A stretch of DNA of 32,412 nt from Granulosicoccus sp965367215 (GCA_965367215.1 CBDUIJ010000019.1:1-32412); one strand, 5' to 3'; shown: positions 7,894-16,365, numbered from the stretch's first letter. Notes: a model not told the origin generated them from the sequence alone. Program-made: numbers and translations.

Positions 7894-9231
7894 TTACAGT
7901 GACTCCACACGGATACGCGTCACTGGCTGCGTGATGGTGGTCAGTGCCTGGATGCGTTCGATGGCCTGTTCGATCAGCCCTTCCCGTACCCGCCGGGTCA
8001 GCAGGATGATTGGCACGACCGGTACCTCTCCGGATTCATCGGAGGCTTCACCGGAATCGGCCATTTCCGGCTCCTTCTGCATGATGGCCTCGATACTGAT
8101 GCCCAGTTTGCCGAAGATGTCAGTGACCGTTGCCAGCACACCGGGTTGATCCAGGGCGTGCAGACGCAGATAGTAGGCCGACAGATAATCCTTGGTGTCG
8201 AGCATGACGTGTGGCGTCAAGGCATCGTCCTGGAACGCCAGCATGGGCACACGATGCGCAGGATCGGCGTCAAGGCCACGTACGACATCGATGATGTCCG
8301 CCACCATTGCAGAGCCTGTGGGCTCAGAGCCAGCACCGGCACCATAGTACAAAGTGGGTCCGACAGCGTCGCCATGTACCAGGACCGCATTCATCACACC
8401 GTTGACGTTGGCCAATAGTCGTTTTTCAGGGATCAGTGTCGGGTGCACACGCAGTTCCACGCCATCCTGACGTTTGCGAGCCAGCCCCAGGTGCTTGATG
8501 CGATAGCCCAGTTCTTCGGCAAATTCGACATCTTCGCGGGTTACTTCGCTGATACCTTCGGTATAGACGGCATCGAACTGCAGCGGCATGCCGAATGCCA
8601 CCGAGGCCATGATGGTCAGCTTGTGGGCGGCATCGATTCCTTCCACGTCGAAGGTGGGATCGGCCTCGGCGTAACCCAGTGCCTGGGCTTCGGCCAGCAC
8701 ATCATCGAAGCTGCGACCCTTCTCGGCCATTTCACTGAGAATGAAGTTGCCTGTGCCGTTGATGATGCCTGCGAGCCACTGGATACGATTGGCAGCCAGC
8801 CCTTCGCGCAGCGCCTTGATGATCGGTATACCGCCGGCAACCGCTGACTCGTAGGACACGGTTACCCCCTTGTCGCGAGCGGCCTGCAGCAATTCGTTGC
8901 CGTGTACCGCGATCAACGCCTTGTTGGCAGTGATGACATGCTTGCCGTTGGCAATGGCACTGTGCAGCAGTTGCAGCGCGGGATCTTCACCGCCCATGGC
9001 CTCACAGACAATGTCGATATCCGGATCGCTGACGAGACTTTCGGCATCGGTGGTGATGTCGATGCCCAGCTCCAGCGCTTCTGCCTTGCCCTGATTACGC
9101 ACCGCCGCCCGCGTCACACGAATGGGACGACCGGTCCGGCGTTCAATTTCAGCGGAATTGCGAAGCAGTATGTTGGCCACACCCTGCCCCACCGTGCCAA
9201 GCCCCAAGAGGCCAATTGATACCGGTTTCAA
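7894..9231 (-). CDS. hom: Homoserine dehydrogenase
   Basis: Reduces aspartate semialdehyde to homoserine with NAD(P)H, the branch step to threonine and methionine. The 445-aa monofunctional form carries GLLGLGTVGQGVANIL (8–23) as nucleotide-binding motif, the signature region SAVAGGIPIIKALREGLAAN and NGTGNFILSEM in the middle, then GYAEADPTFDVEGIDAAHKL with catalytic residues. The C-terminal ACT domain (about 355–445, YYLRLHALDQPGVLATVTDIF) normally mediates threonine feedback and here includes a short acidic Glu/Asp/Ser loop. The start is TTG at 9231, chosen because AGGAG (reverse of 9238–9242) lies 6 nt upstream and the protein begins directly at the Rossmann fold. It is divergent from the Mth938-domain gene and probably cotranscribed with thrC. 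Confidence 0.96.
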   Translation of the reverse strand: MKPVSIGLLGLGTVGQGVANILLRNSAEIERRTGRPIRVTRAAVRNQGKAEALELGIDITTDAESLVSDPDIDIVCEAMGGEDPALQLLHSAIANGKHVITANKALIAVHGNELLQAARDKGVTVSYESAVAGGIPIIKALREGLAANRIQWLAGIINGTGNFILSEMAEKGRSFDDVLAEAQALGYAEADPTFDVEGIDAAHKLTIMASVAFGMPLQFDAVYTEGISEVTREDVEFAEELGYRIKHLGLARKRQDGVELRVHPTLIPEKRLLANVNGVMNAVLVHGDAVGPTLYYGAGAGSEPTGSAMVADIIDVVRGLDADPAHRVPMLAFQDDALTPHVMLDTKDYLSAYYLRLHALDQPGVLATVTDIFGKLGISIEAIMQKEPEMADSGEASDESGEVPVVPIILLTRRVREGLIEQAIERIQALTTITQPVTRIRVESL

Positions 9232-9270
9232 GAAAATCTCCTGCCTATGATTGAGCTCTACAGGTGTTCA

Positions 9271-9293
9271 CCCGGGCCCGGGGCGCTTATTAT
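9271..9293 (+). promoter_or_regulatory. GC palindrome and TATTAT box in the hom/9306 divergent region
   Basis: CCCGGGCCCGGG (9271–9282) is a perfect 12-bp palindrome. Five bases later TATTAT (9288–9293) resembles a -10 box reading rightward. If so, the palindrome sits in the -35/-10 spacer and transcription would begin near 9300, leaving almost no 5' leader on the next gene. The -35 hexamer is poor. Confidence 0.35.
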
Positions 9294-9305
9294 ACAGGGA
9301 TGAAA

Positions 9306-9686
9306 ATGCATCTAGAGACTTCTGATCAAAACCTGATCAGCAATTACGGCAAGGGCGTGCTGGGTGTCAACGGACAGGATTACACCAGCAACATCATCAT
9401 TACCCGCACCAGCGTGGTGCAAGACTGGTTCGATGGTGACCTGAAGAGCCTGACACTGGCCCATTTCGACCCGATCCTTGACGTTCCGGAAGCCGACAAA
9501 CCGGAAATTCTGCTGCTGGGCTCCGGTGATCAACACATCTTCCCCGATTTTTCACTAATGGCCGAACTTCGAAAGCACGGTGTGGCGATGGAAGTGATGA
9601 ACACACGGGCAGCCTGCCGAACCTACAGCGTGCTGGTGAACGAATATCGACCGGTGGCAGCGGCGCTGATACAGATAAAGGAATGA
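9306..9686 (+). CDS. Mth938-domain (DUF498/NDUFAF3-like) protein
   Basis: A small 126-aa single-domain protein of the Mth938/Xcc1710-like family, whose mitochondrial relative NDUFAF3 helps assemble complex I; the bacterial role is not established. Recognisable features are SNIIITRTSVVQDW near the start, EILLLGSGDQHIFPD in the middle, GVAMEVMNTRAACRTYSVL (MNT-x-AA-x-RTYN-like signature) and EYRPVAAALI at the end. The ATG at 9306 is chosen because AGGGA (9296–9300) lies 5 nt upstream. An ATG at 9300 would be preceded too closely, though it would fit a leaderless transcript. It is followed after 43 bp by the exporter gene on the same strand. Confidence 0.85.
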   Translation: MHLETSDQNLISNYGKGVLGVNGQDYTSNIIITRTSVVQDWFDGDLKSLTLAHFDPILDVPEADKPEILLLGSGDQHIFPDFSLMAELRKHGVAMEVMNTRAACRTYSVLVNEYRPVAAALIQIKE

Positions 9687-9729
9687 TTATTGATTTACCG
9701 ATAGTTCATCTCAGGCGAGTTTCTGTTAC

Positions 9730-10956
9730 ATGGCCCTATCCTTCAAGCAACAGTGCTCGTTTGTCATCAAACTCGGCGAAATGCTGCATAAATACGGCAC
9801 GCCGGCCTTTCGACTCGAAGCGCATCTGAAGACCGTTGCATCGCATCTCGATCTCGATGGTTACTTTCTGGTCAGTCCGACGACACTGACCTACTGTCTG
9901 TGGGTCGAGGGCGCCCCGGACGATGACGTCTACAACTACTCCATGCGGGTGAAGCCGGGTGACCTTGACCTGGCCTCGCTGGCGCGAACCGATATTCTGG
10001 TCAGCGAACTGGTTGCCGGTAATTGCACGCTGGAAGAGGCCAAGGCCGGCCTGAAGGAGATTGAACACTCCGGCTCCCCCTACTCCGAGCTGGTGACACT
10101 GTTCGCCTTCATCCTGCTGGGTAGCGCCTTTTCCATGCTGATGCGTGGTAGTTGGAACGATGTCCTGTGGGCCGGCACACTCTCCATGCTGGTTTATGTC
10201 TTCGTTGCCTGGTCGAACCGTTCACACCGTGTGTCCAGCATGCTCGAGCCGCTGGCTGCCACCGTGGTCGCCGTTCTTGCCGTGGGTATTACTCGTCTGG
10301 ATCCGGGTATCAACCAGCCATTGATCGTGCTCTCCAGCATCATCATCTTCATACCGGGCCTGTCCCTGGCCATGGGATTTCGCGAGCTGGCCGCCAGAGA
10401 GCTGATTTCAGGCACGGCGCGCATCATGGATTCACTGATGGTGCTGTTCAAGCTGTACTTCGGCACCGTTCTGGGCGTCGCCATCGGCGTGTTGCTATGG
10501 GGCGAGACACTCCCTGTTGATGATTTTCATGTCCCTCTCTGGACAGTCTGGCCGGCCGTACTATTGTTGGCCGGTGGACTCTCAGTGGTGTTCAAGGCAC
10601 GCTTTGTCGACGCTCCCTGGGGCGTGGCCGCGGGCGTCCTGGCCTATGCCGTCAGTACGGTGGTCACGACCGCATGGGGCACCACACTGGGCGCATTTCT
10701 CGGTGCATTTGCCGTCGGCGCCTATGCCAATCTGTTTGCGCGCTGGCGCAACCTGCCGGCGGCGGTGGTGACCTTGCCGGGCATCGTGGTCCTGGTACCG
10801 GGCAGCAAGGTGTATGTGGGTCTGGATGATGTGATCTCGAGCAAGCAGTTCCTGTCCGTCGACAATATCGGCGTGCAATCCTTTCTGCTGTTCATGTCAC
10901 TGGTTGCCGGCCTGGTGTTTGCCAGTGCAGTGGTCGAGCCCAGAAAGTCGCTGTAG
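9730..10956 (+). CDS. ThrE-family threonine/serine exporter
   Basis: A 408-aa integral membrane protein of the ThrE family, combining the two halves known as DUF1212 and DUF3815. The family exports L-threonine and L-serine, as shown for ThrE of Corynebacterium glutamicum. The cytoplasmic N-terminal part shows HKYGTPAFRLEAHL and TDILVSELVAGNCTLEEA, followed by about ten hydrophobic segments. These include a conserved IIIFIPGLSLAMGFRELAAR, where the Gly/Pro-rich loop typifies the family, and the repeat-related VVTLPGIVVLVPGSKVYVGL near the end. It stands beside hom and thrC, so synthesis and overflow export of threonine sit in one locus on opposite strands. The substrate is inferred from family and context. 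Confidence 0.88.
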   Translation: MALSFKQQCSFVIKLGEMLHKYGTPAFRLEAHLKTVASHLDLDGYFLVSPTTLTYCLWVEGAPDDDVYNYSMRVKPGDLDLASLARTDILVSELVAGNCTLEEAKAGLKEIEHSGSPYSELVTLFAFILLGSAFSMLMRGSWNDVLWAGTLSMLVYVFVAWSNRSHRVSSMLEPLAATVVAVLAVGITRLDPGINQPLIVLSSIIIFIPGLSLAMGFRELAARELISGTARIMDSLMVLFKLYFGTVLGVAIGVLLWGETLPVDDFHVPLWTVWPAVLLLAGGLSVVFKARFVDAPWGVAAGVLAYAVSTVVTTAWGTTLGAFLGAFAVGAYANLFARWRNLPAAVVTLPGIVVLVPGSKVYVGLDDVISSKQFLSVDNIGVQSFLLFMSLVAGLVFASAVVEPRKSL

Positions 10957-10965
10957 AAATCAGCA

Positions 10966-11694
10966 CTAGAGATCGAAACTGGATGGCATGATGATCATGT
11001 CGCGAATGGTGACCCCGCGGCGACGCGTCAGCATGTAGATCACGGCATCGGCCACCTCGCTGGGCTCGATCAGACTGCCCGCATCCTTGGCTTCCTGCAG
11101 TTTTTCTGCGGGCCAGTCTGCCAGCAGCGCACTGATCACCGGCCCCGGAGAGACAGAGCCCACCCGTATGCCGTGCTTGAAGACCTGCCGGCGTATGGTC
11201 TGCACAAAGCAGTTGACCGCCCACTTGGACGAGGCGTAGACCGGTTCCCATGGTGTCGGAAAATGCGCCGCCAGTGAGCTGGTGACCACGATGTCGCCTT
11301 CCCCACGTTCGATCATGTGTGGCAATACATCGCGAACATTCTTCATGACCACATTGATGTTCAGGTTGAGCATCCTGTCGATGGCATCGTTGTCGGCGTC
11401 CACCAGATCCCCCCCGACGTAGAGCCCGGCATTGGCGTGCAGGATATCCAGACGCCCGGCCGCATCGAGCACTTCTGGCAGCAATGTGGCACAGCTCTTC
11501 GCATCGAGCAGATCGATGACCAGCGGTATCACGGCATCACCGTGCTTTTGCTGCAGAGTATCCAGCGCTGCCTGATCACGATCGATCAGGGCAACTCGCG
11601 CACCCTCTGCAATCATCGCTTCGGCCGAGGCCAGTCCGATTCCCGATGCGGCTCCCGTGATGGCCGCGACCTTGCCTTGCAGTTTTCCTGACAT
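10966..11694 (-). CDS. Short-chain dehydrogenase, ribitol 2-dehydrogenase-like
   Basis: A 242-aa classical SDR oxidoreductase. TGAASGIG (13–20) binds NAD(P), NAG (88–90) is the structural motif, and S139/S140, Y153 and K157 (YASSK) form the active site. Stretches such as LDILHANAG, EPVYASSKWAV, RRQVFKHGIRVG and the C-terminal end resemble Klebsiella ribitol dehydrogenase closely, so oxidation of ribitol or a similar polyol with NAD is the best guess. Its 3' end is 9 bp from the convergent exporter gene. No polyol transporter or ribulokinase is adjacent. Confidence is high for the SDR class and moderate for the substrate. Confidence 0.88.
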   Translation of the reverse strand: MSGKLQGKVAAITGAASGIGLASAEAMIAEGARVALIDRDQAALDTLQQKHGDAVIPLVIDLLDAKSCATLLPEVLDAAGRLDILHANAGLYVGGDLVDADNDAIDRMLNLNINVVMKNVRDVLPHMIERGEGDIVVTSSLAAHFPTPWEPVYASSKWAVNCFVQTIRRQVFKHGIRVGSVSPGPVISALLADWPAEKLQEAKDAGSLIEPSEVADAVIYMLTRRRGVTIRDMIIMPSSFDL

Positions 11695-12189
11695 TTCAAC
11701 CTCGAGTGTGGTGCATCGACTGTGCAGAGTTCAGTTCTATCACAATGGCTGGAACCCATGGTAATGCGCCGCCAGAACCGCAATGGCCTTGCACCCAGGC
11801 TGGCTAACCGCACGACAAGACTCGATACCAACGAAGGGGTCCGGATCATGCGTCATCGTTTCAGACGGGGAGAGAGCAAGACCCTACAAAAGTCCAGTCC
11901 TGACCCAAAGTATCGTGGGAATACTCCCTGAGCTGCATCTGCGTGATGCATCATCAAACGGTAGCCGTCATGAGGCTGCAGTGCTCGTATTGACGATGCC
12001 AGCGACAACAAGGCGAGCATCGTGATCACCGGAACGGACATCCGATAGAACCTTCTCGGCCGGCACGTGGTCAGAGAAGTGTGCAAGTAGTGAATAGTAA
12101 CCGGCAATGCTGGTAGGCATTCACCGGGAATGGCGGCAAGCGCCACTATGCTGACAGGCAGGAATTGCAAATGGAACGGAGTATCACCC
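11695..12189. other. 495-bp region without a convincing gene
   Basis: This stretch lies upstream of the SDR gene (minus strand) and of the small gene at 12190 (plus strand), so it should hold divergent promoters. Open frames on both strands lack recognisable motifs. A 62-codon minus-strand frame from ATG 12041 has a hydrophobic N-terminus and a GAAGG about 9 nt upstream, but nothing else supports it. Confidence 0.5.
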
Positions 12190-12336
12190 ATGAACAACAA
12201 GGAACTCGCCCTTCATTCTGACCGACCAGACGTACATCGCTTTCACGGCAAGATCGGTATGGGACATATACCGACGATACTGATCGCCGTGGGCCTGTGG
12301 TGGTTGATACTGTTGGTGCTACCTATCGGTCAATGA
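12190..12336 (+). CDS. Small single-pass membrane protein, 48 aa
   Basis: Not a family I recognise. The frame starts at ATG 12190 with GGAG (12178–12181) 8 nt upstream, a good ribosome site. The first 24 residues are polar and histidine-bearing (HRFHGKIGMGH at about 17–27). The rest is one hydrophobic helix, ILIAVGLWWLILLVLPIG, ending at the C-terminus. This is the usual build of small inner-membrane proteins. It stands alone in a gene-poor stretch, with 233 bp to the next small gene. The ribosome site and clean membrane helix are what support it; codon statistics would help. Confidence 0.5.
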   Translation: MNNKELALHSDRPDVHRFHGKIGMGHIPTILIAVGLWWLILLVLPIGQ

Positions 12337-12474
12337 GGGCCTTGTTGAGCTCCTTCTGGGCTTCTTGTCCGCCAGATCTGCTGCGCAACCGCAAGGGGGT
12401 GCAGAAAACGAATAGTTTGGCGGCGGACTGAATCGAGCTTGTGAAGCAGCTCAGACTCTGCGGTCGATCGACGT

Positions 12475-12552
12475 TCAAGTTCAACTTTGTGCATGACGTT
12501 AAACATCACACAGATCATGCAACTCGAGCTGAAAGCTCGTTCATGAACTTGA
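12475..12552. repeat. Nested inverted repeats upstream of the 92-aa gene
   Basis: TCAAGTTCA (12475–12483) and TGAACTTGA (12544–12552) are perfect 9-bp arms 60 nt apart. Within them CGAGCT-GAA-AGCTCG (12525–12539) makes a tight 6-bp hairpin. The second arm ends 17 bp before ATG 12570. The structure could occlude initiation or be a regulator site. The rest of 12337–12569 shows nothing recognisable. Confidence 0.35.
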
Positions 12553-12569
12553 GCATATGAATCTATCGC

Positions 12570-12848
12570 ATGGCCACAACCATATCCCAGTCTCGGTCTC
12601 GCCCCCTTCTACCTGACAACCGAGGTCAGGGCTGGCCTGCCGGACACGCGCACTCCAGCAAGAGACCGGGTGGTTCACTGAGCGATTCGGCGAAGGATGC
12701 CTTGTACGCAGAAGTCAGCAAGCTACAGGGCGCGGGGGCCAGCCTTGAAGAGATAAGATCCTTTGTGGACAGCGAGCTGGAATCCAACGGAGTTGACCTG
12801 TCCGGTGGAGCCCGGCGGTCTGGACAGCTGATCGACATGATGAGTTGA
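12570..12848 (+). CDS. Hypothetical protein, 92 aa
   Basis: No family recognised with confidence. The first 35 residues are polar and probably unstructured. Residues about 37–75 (starting SLSDSAKDALYAEVSKL) look like two amphipathic helices, with a segment EEIRSFVDSELESNGVDLS that suggests a small helical domain. There is no signal peptide and no membrane segment. The ribosome site before ATG 12570 is weak. It converges on the dihydroxyacetone kinase gene, and a strong stem-loop (12879–12911) follows its stop within 31 bp, which favours a real transcript end here. The helical composition and terminator are the support; homologue searches would settle it. Confidence 0.5.
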   Translation: MATTISQSRSRPLLPDNRGQGWPAGHAHSSKRPGGSLSDSAKDALYAEVSKLQGAGASLEEIRSFVDSELESNGVDLSGGARRSGQLIDMMS

Positions 12849-12878
12849 TCATCGTAGAACATTGAAACGCCATCAGGA

Positions 12879-12911
12879 CCCGATTCAGGCTCATGTTCAG
12901 CCTGGATCGGG
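12879..12911. terminator. Bidirectional stem-loop terminator
   Basis: Arms CCCGAT-T-CAGGCT (12879–12891) and AGCCTG-G-ATCGGG (12899–12911) form a 13-bp stem with one central T·G pair and a 7-nt loop. A second small dyad, GGGAA-TAT-TTCCC (12910–12922), follows. It sits between two convergent genes, and its strength suits termination from both sides, although T-runs are short. Confidence 0.65.
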
Positions 12912-12967
12912 GAATATTTCCCTCGTGCTGACCAGTTCCAGCCGCCAGGGATCGCCTTGTTGAAACG

Positions 12968-14587
12968 TCAGGAAGCCAGATGCTCGAACAGACGAGCAAC
13001 AGCCTCCGCACCGGGATCGACATGCCCCTTGAGTTGCTCGGCGCTTACATACGAAGATCTACCTGCTTTGGCTCGCACGATTGTCGCCGTATGGTTGGCT
13101 CCGGCGCGCGCCGCAGCAGCGGCTTCCTGTATGCCATTTTCCAGCGCATCCAGTGCCGGGGCAAGCGCATCCACCATGGTTCTGTCACCCAGGTTCGCGC
13201 CACCGACTTCCTGCATCCTGATAAGGCCTGCCTGCAAGGCCTCGCGCATGGGAAGTCCGCTGGACGCCGCATCACCGGCAGCAGCAAAGAATATCGCCAG
13301 CAGCACACCCGACGAACCACCCATGGTCTGGCTCAATTCCTGGCCAAGCGCACGGTAGAGCTGTGTGTGATCGGACAGTGGCAGCTTGTCCATGGCATCA
13401 ATGAGCGCCCTGGACGCGCCAGCCAGAGTCGAACCGGTATCCCCATCGCCGGACTTGGCATCCAGTGCATTGAGTTCTGATTCCAGCGATATCAGAAGCT
13501 CGCAGCTGTTGATCAGGAAGTCCCTGGTGGGCTTGTGATCCGATGGCAGTGGCATGATGGGTGTCAGCCCGTCCGGCAGTGCAACGATTTCCAGCGGCGC
13601 CAGCTTGCTGACCCCCGGCCATGCAGGCAGGGGCGTCGCTGATTTCAAAGCTTTCAGGTCTTCTGCTTCAGCGGGGAACACGGACAGGGAAAAGCCTCGC
13701 ATGTCCAGCGACGTCATCATCGAGGCCGGGCCGACAATATGGGAAATCTGTGCCCCGGCGGAGGATTGAATCAGGGCGTGCAACAGTATCGACATCTCGA
13801 GAACGGAGCATCCTCCAAGATTGTTCAATAATGCAACATGCGGTTTATCACTCATCGCTGCTGACAATTTACCGAACACCGATTCGATAGCGGCAGTGGC
13901 ACCACTGAAGGCAATCTGTTCGACACCGGACTCCCCGTGAATGCCAAGTCCGAGCTCGGCCATTCCTGCAGGAATACGCTGCTCCTTGGGAGAACCCGGA
14001 ACAGTGCAGGTATCCAGCGACATGCCGATGCTCTTGGTTCCGGCAATGACTCGGTTCGCCGCCTCGGTCACCGACTCCAGATTTGCGCCTGATTCGGCCA
14101 GCGCGCCTGCGACCTTGTGAACGAACAAGGTACCGGCAATACCACGCGCCTGCGGCAGATCGGGCAAGGCAACGTCATCATCGACAATCACCATGCTGAC
14201 ATCCAGACCGAATGCCTTGGCACGTTCTGCGGCCAGCCCGAAGTTGAGTCGGTCGCCCGTGTAGTTCTTGACGATCAGGAGGCAGCCGGCTGGCCCCGTG
14301 ACCGCCAGAATACCGGCCAATACCGCATCGACAGATGGGGAGGCAAACACATCGCCGCAGACAGCCGCGGTCAACATGCCCTTGCCCACAAACCCGGCAT
14401 GCGCAGGCTCGTGCCCCGAACCGCCACCCGACACCAGTGCAACTCTGGACTTGTCCCAATCCGTACGCATCACCACACGGATGTGCGGATAGCCATCGAG
14501 ACGGGCAAGCTTGCCGCCCGATGCGGCGACAATGCCATCCAGTGCTTCCGTGACGATATCTTCCTTCTTGTTCATGAACTGGGTCAT
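12968..14587 (-). CDS. dhaK: ATP-dependent dihydroxyacetone kinase (DhaK–DhaL fusion)
   Basis: Phosphorylates dihydroxyacetone (possibly also glyceraldehyde) using ATP. The single 539-aa chain joins both domains, as in Citrobacter and eukaryotic enzymes, unlike the PEP-dependent three-subunit Escherichia system. The DhaK domain (about 1–335) has the substrate loop SGGGSGHEPAHAGF (53–66) and H217 in GIHGESG, the histidine that binds the substrate carbonyl covalently. The DhaL domain (about 355–539) has the nucleotide/Mg site with D376, D381 and D383 in SGDGDTGST, and GGSSGVL in the lid region (423–429). ATG 14587 has AGGAG 6 nt upstream. No dhaM or glycerol dehydrogenase is nearby; the AraC-type gene upstream and the SDR are the only plausible partners. 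Confidence 0.93.
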   Translation of the reverse strand: MTQFMNKKEDIVTEALDGIVAASGGKLARLDGYPHIRVVMRTDWDKSRVALVSGGGSGHEPAHAGFVGKGMLTAAVCGDVFASPSVDAVLAGILAVTGPAGCLLIVKNYTGDRLNFGLAAERAKAFGLDVSMVIVDDDVALPDLPQARGIAGTLFVHKVAGALAESGANLESVTEAANRVIAGTKSIGMSLDTCTVPGSPKEQRIPAGMAELGLGIHGESGVEQIAFSGATAAIESVFGKLSAAMSDKPHVALLNNLGGCSVLEMSILLHALIQSSAGAQISHIVGPASMMTSLDMRGFSLSVFPAEAEDLKALKSATPLPAWPGVSKLAPLEIVALPDGLTPIMPLPSDHKPTRDFLINSCELLISLESELNALDAKSGDGDTGSTLAGASRALIDAMDKLPLSDHTQLYRALGQELSQTMGGSSGVLLAIFFAAAGDAASSGLPMREALQAGLIRMQEVGGANLGDRTMVDALAPALDALENGIQEAAAAARAGANHTATIVRAKAGRSSYVSAEQLKGHVDPGAEAVARLFEHLAS

Positions 14588-14730
14588 AGCAAACTCCTGT
14601 TACTGGATGCGAGCGCCATCGGCACCTGACACGCATCACGATTCGCGAACAACTTGCTGGCATTATATAGACACGACGGCTTTTCGCTGACCTGTCTGCC
14701 CCGTTGCTACTACAGTTCAAACACGGTGCT

Positions 14731-15681
14731 TCAGCAGTCTCGGCGCTTGCCTTGCAGTGGCATGCAGATCAGAGTCTCCAGCTCGCCTGGCGGCGTGTTG
14801 TACGGTGTATTGAGGTAAGCCTCGTAACAAGGGTTGTCGCGAGCTTCATGCACAGCCCCTCGTAACCATTCGCGATACAAGTAGCGATAACTATCCGGTA
14901 GCAGCGCATAGGGGCCGGTATGCAGGCAGCTGGCATGCAGACCTCCAGGGACTTCCTGCGTGTCGTACCCTTCTGGAGTATGGAAATCTTCGGGCACGGG
15001 GATGCCGGCAAAGGATCGACACTGCTCCATGGGCACGACGTCCGGATCGTCGAAGTAGACACCCACGGTAAAGGCTTCGCTGCGCGGCCACGATTCGATT
15101 TCCGCAGCCGCCATGACCTTCTCGAATACACGCCCTATTTCATGATAGTCGCCCTGATGCCAGAGTCCGACGAGACGCAGCGCTGCTCGTTGAGCAATAT
15201 CGATTGGCCGAGTGGCTGCCTGTTCGTTCGCGAGTTGCATGGCATTTTCCGAGTCCGGCTCACCTGCCACTGGAGATGAAGCGTCCGCAGAAGAAGTCAT
15301 CTGACTGCCGACGCCTGTCAACGGCCGATGCCCTTCGGTGCTTGTACTGCTGCGTCGAAACCTGCCCGGGGGCACACCGTAGATGCGGGAGAACAGTCGC
15401 GTGAATGCCTGCAGATTATCGAAGCCGCAGTCCGAGGCTATGTCGGCAACTGGCCGATCGTCGCGAAGCAATGCCGTAGCCGCTCTCTGCAGACGGACAC
15501 GCCGCAGGGTGGCCACAGCGCTTTCACCGGTCACCGCCATATAAATGCGGTGCCAATGGTAGGTAGACAACTGCGCCACTTCGGCAACGGCGGCGCTGTC
15601 GATGTCGTCAGACGAATGGTTGTGAATATGGTCGATGACGCGCTGTATTCGCTGTGCGTGTCGTTGCTGCGTTGTCTTCAT
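14731..15681 (-). CDS. AraC-family regulator with GyrI-like effector domain
   Basis: A 316-aa transcription factor. Two AraC-type helix-turn-helix motifs occupy about residues 5–105: HRIYMAVTGESAVATLRR in the first, and VADIASDCGFDNLQAFTRLFSR in the second, ending PPGRFRR. After a variable linker, residues about 150–316 form a GyrI-like (SOUL/Rob C-terminal type) ligand domain, with RLVGLWHQGDYHEIG and the Tyr-Asp-rich end. The order is HTH first and effector last, as in Rob. The frame is open to 15759, but ATG 15681 is preferred because the sequence before it is unlike the family and the HTH region starts right after. It lies 143 bp upstream of the dihydroxyacetone kinase gene on the same strand. 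Target and ligand are unknown. Confidence 0.88.
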   Translation of the reverse strand: MKTTQQRHAQRIQRVIDHIHNHSSDDIDSAAVAEVAQLSTYHWHRIYMAVTGESAVATLRRVRLQRAATALLRDDRPVADIASDCGFDNLQAFTRLFSRIYGVPPGRFRRSSTSTEGHRPLTGVGSQMTSSADASSPVAGEPDSENAMQLANEQAATRPIDIAQRAALRLVGLWHQGDYHEIGRVFEKVMAAAEIESWPRSEAFTVGVYFDDPDVVPMEQCRSFAGIPVPEDFHTPEGYDTQEVPGGLHASCLHTGPYALLPDSYRYLYREWLRGAVHEARDNPCYEAYLNTPYNTPPGELETLICMPLQGKRRDC

Positions 15682-15774
15682 GGGGCAAGCTCTTTCGACA
15701 GACTTCAGGATCTTCGCAGGTCCTGCACGCAAGAGGCAGTATTCCACTACCTCCTGCAACGAGCTCCGCCTGCC

Positions 15775-16209
15775 TCAAGTCTCGATACCGAGGCTTTGCA
15801 GAAACTCCTTCTCGGTCATTCTCGCACGTGAAGCCGCGTTATCGAAACGGTACCAGCCCGGCTGCGAATCGATGTATATTTCGCTGTCAAAGACCATGTC
15901 ATCAGGAAGATCCAGCATACCAGCAGCCAGCATATAGGCACCCTCGGCACTGAAGGCCCCCGGCATCAGGTGGTAGAACAAGGTAGTGCCACACTGACTG
16001 CAAAAGCCACGCTCGGCGAAATCCGATGAACGATAGCGTGTAATGGACTCTTCACCCTTGATATCGGGCTGCCCTTCGGCATGTACCGCGAACATGGGCC
16101 CTCCACACCAGCGTCGACACACGGAGCAATGACAGCTACCCACACGACCGTTGGCCTGTGCATGAATCTCGACAGTGCCGCAGAGGCATTTACCATGGTA
16201 TTCGTTCAT
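15775..16209 (-). CDS. GFA-family zinc protein
   Basis: A 144-aa protein of the GFA/CENP-V family, named after glutathione-dependent formaldehyde-activating enzyme. Cysteines are in the family pattern: C8 and C10 (CLCG), C26, C28 and C31 (CHCSVC), and C70 and C73 (CSQCGT). They can form one structural zinc site and one that holds a second zinc or glutathione. Most members have no proven activity, so formaldehyde adduct formation should not be assumed. A GGA-type ribosome site lies a few bases before ATG 16209. The gene lies between prs and the AraC gene on the same strand, with gaps of 156 and 93 bp. Confidence 0.9.
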   Translation of the reverse strand: MNEYHGKCLCGTVEIHAQANGRVGSCHCSVCRRWCGGPMFAVHAEGQPDIKGEESITRYRSSDFAERGFCSQCGTTLFYHLMPGAFSAEGAYMLAAGMLDLPDDMVFDSEIYIDSQPGWYRFDNAASRARMTEKEFLQSLGIET

Positions 16210-16365
16210 ATCGCCTTCCTGTCAGTTTGCAGTTCCGGTATTCGGGCAAGCTGAAGAGCTGACTGAAGCCATCAGTGGTATGCGCCAACTCGCTTGCTTG
16301 ACGCCTATCTGAACATGCGGGCGTTTGACAAATCCTGCGGAGTTCGCACTGAAACGCCTTGAGCT

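Noticed and set aside
11853..12200. A 115-codon minus-strand frame upstream of the SDR gene
   Set aside because: No recognisable motif. Only a shorter internal version (ATG 12041) has a possible ribosome site, and a hydrophobic start alone is not enough.
15682..15759. 26-residue N-terminal extension of the AraC-type regulator
   Set aside because: It is unlike the family. The HTH region begins directly after ATG 15681.
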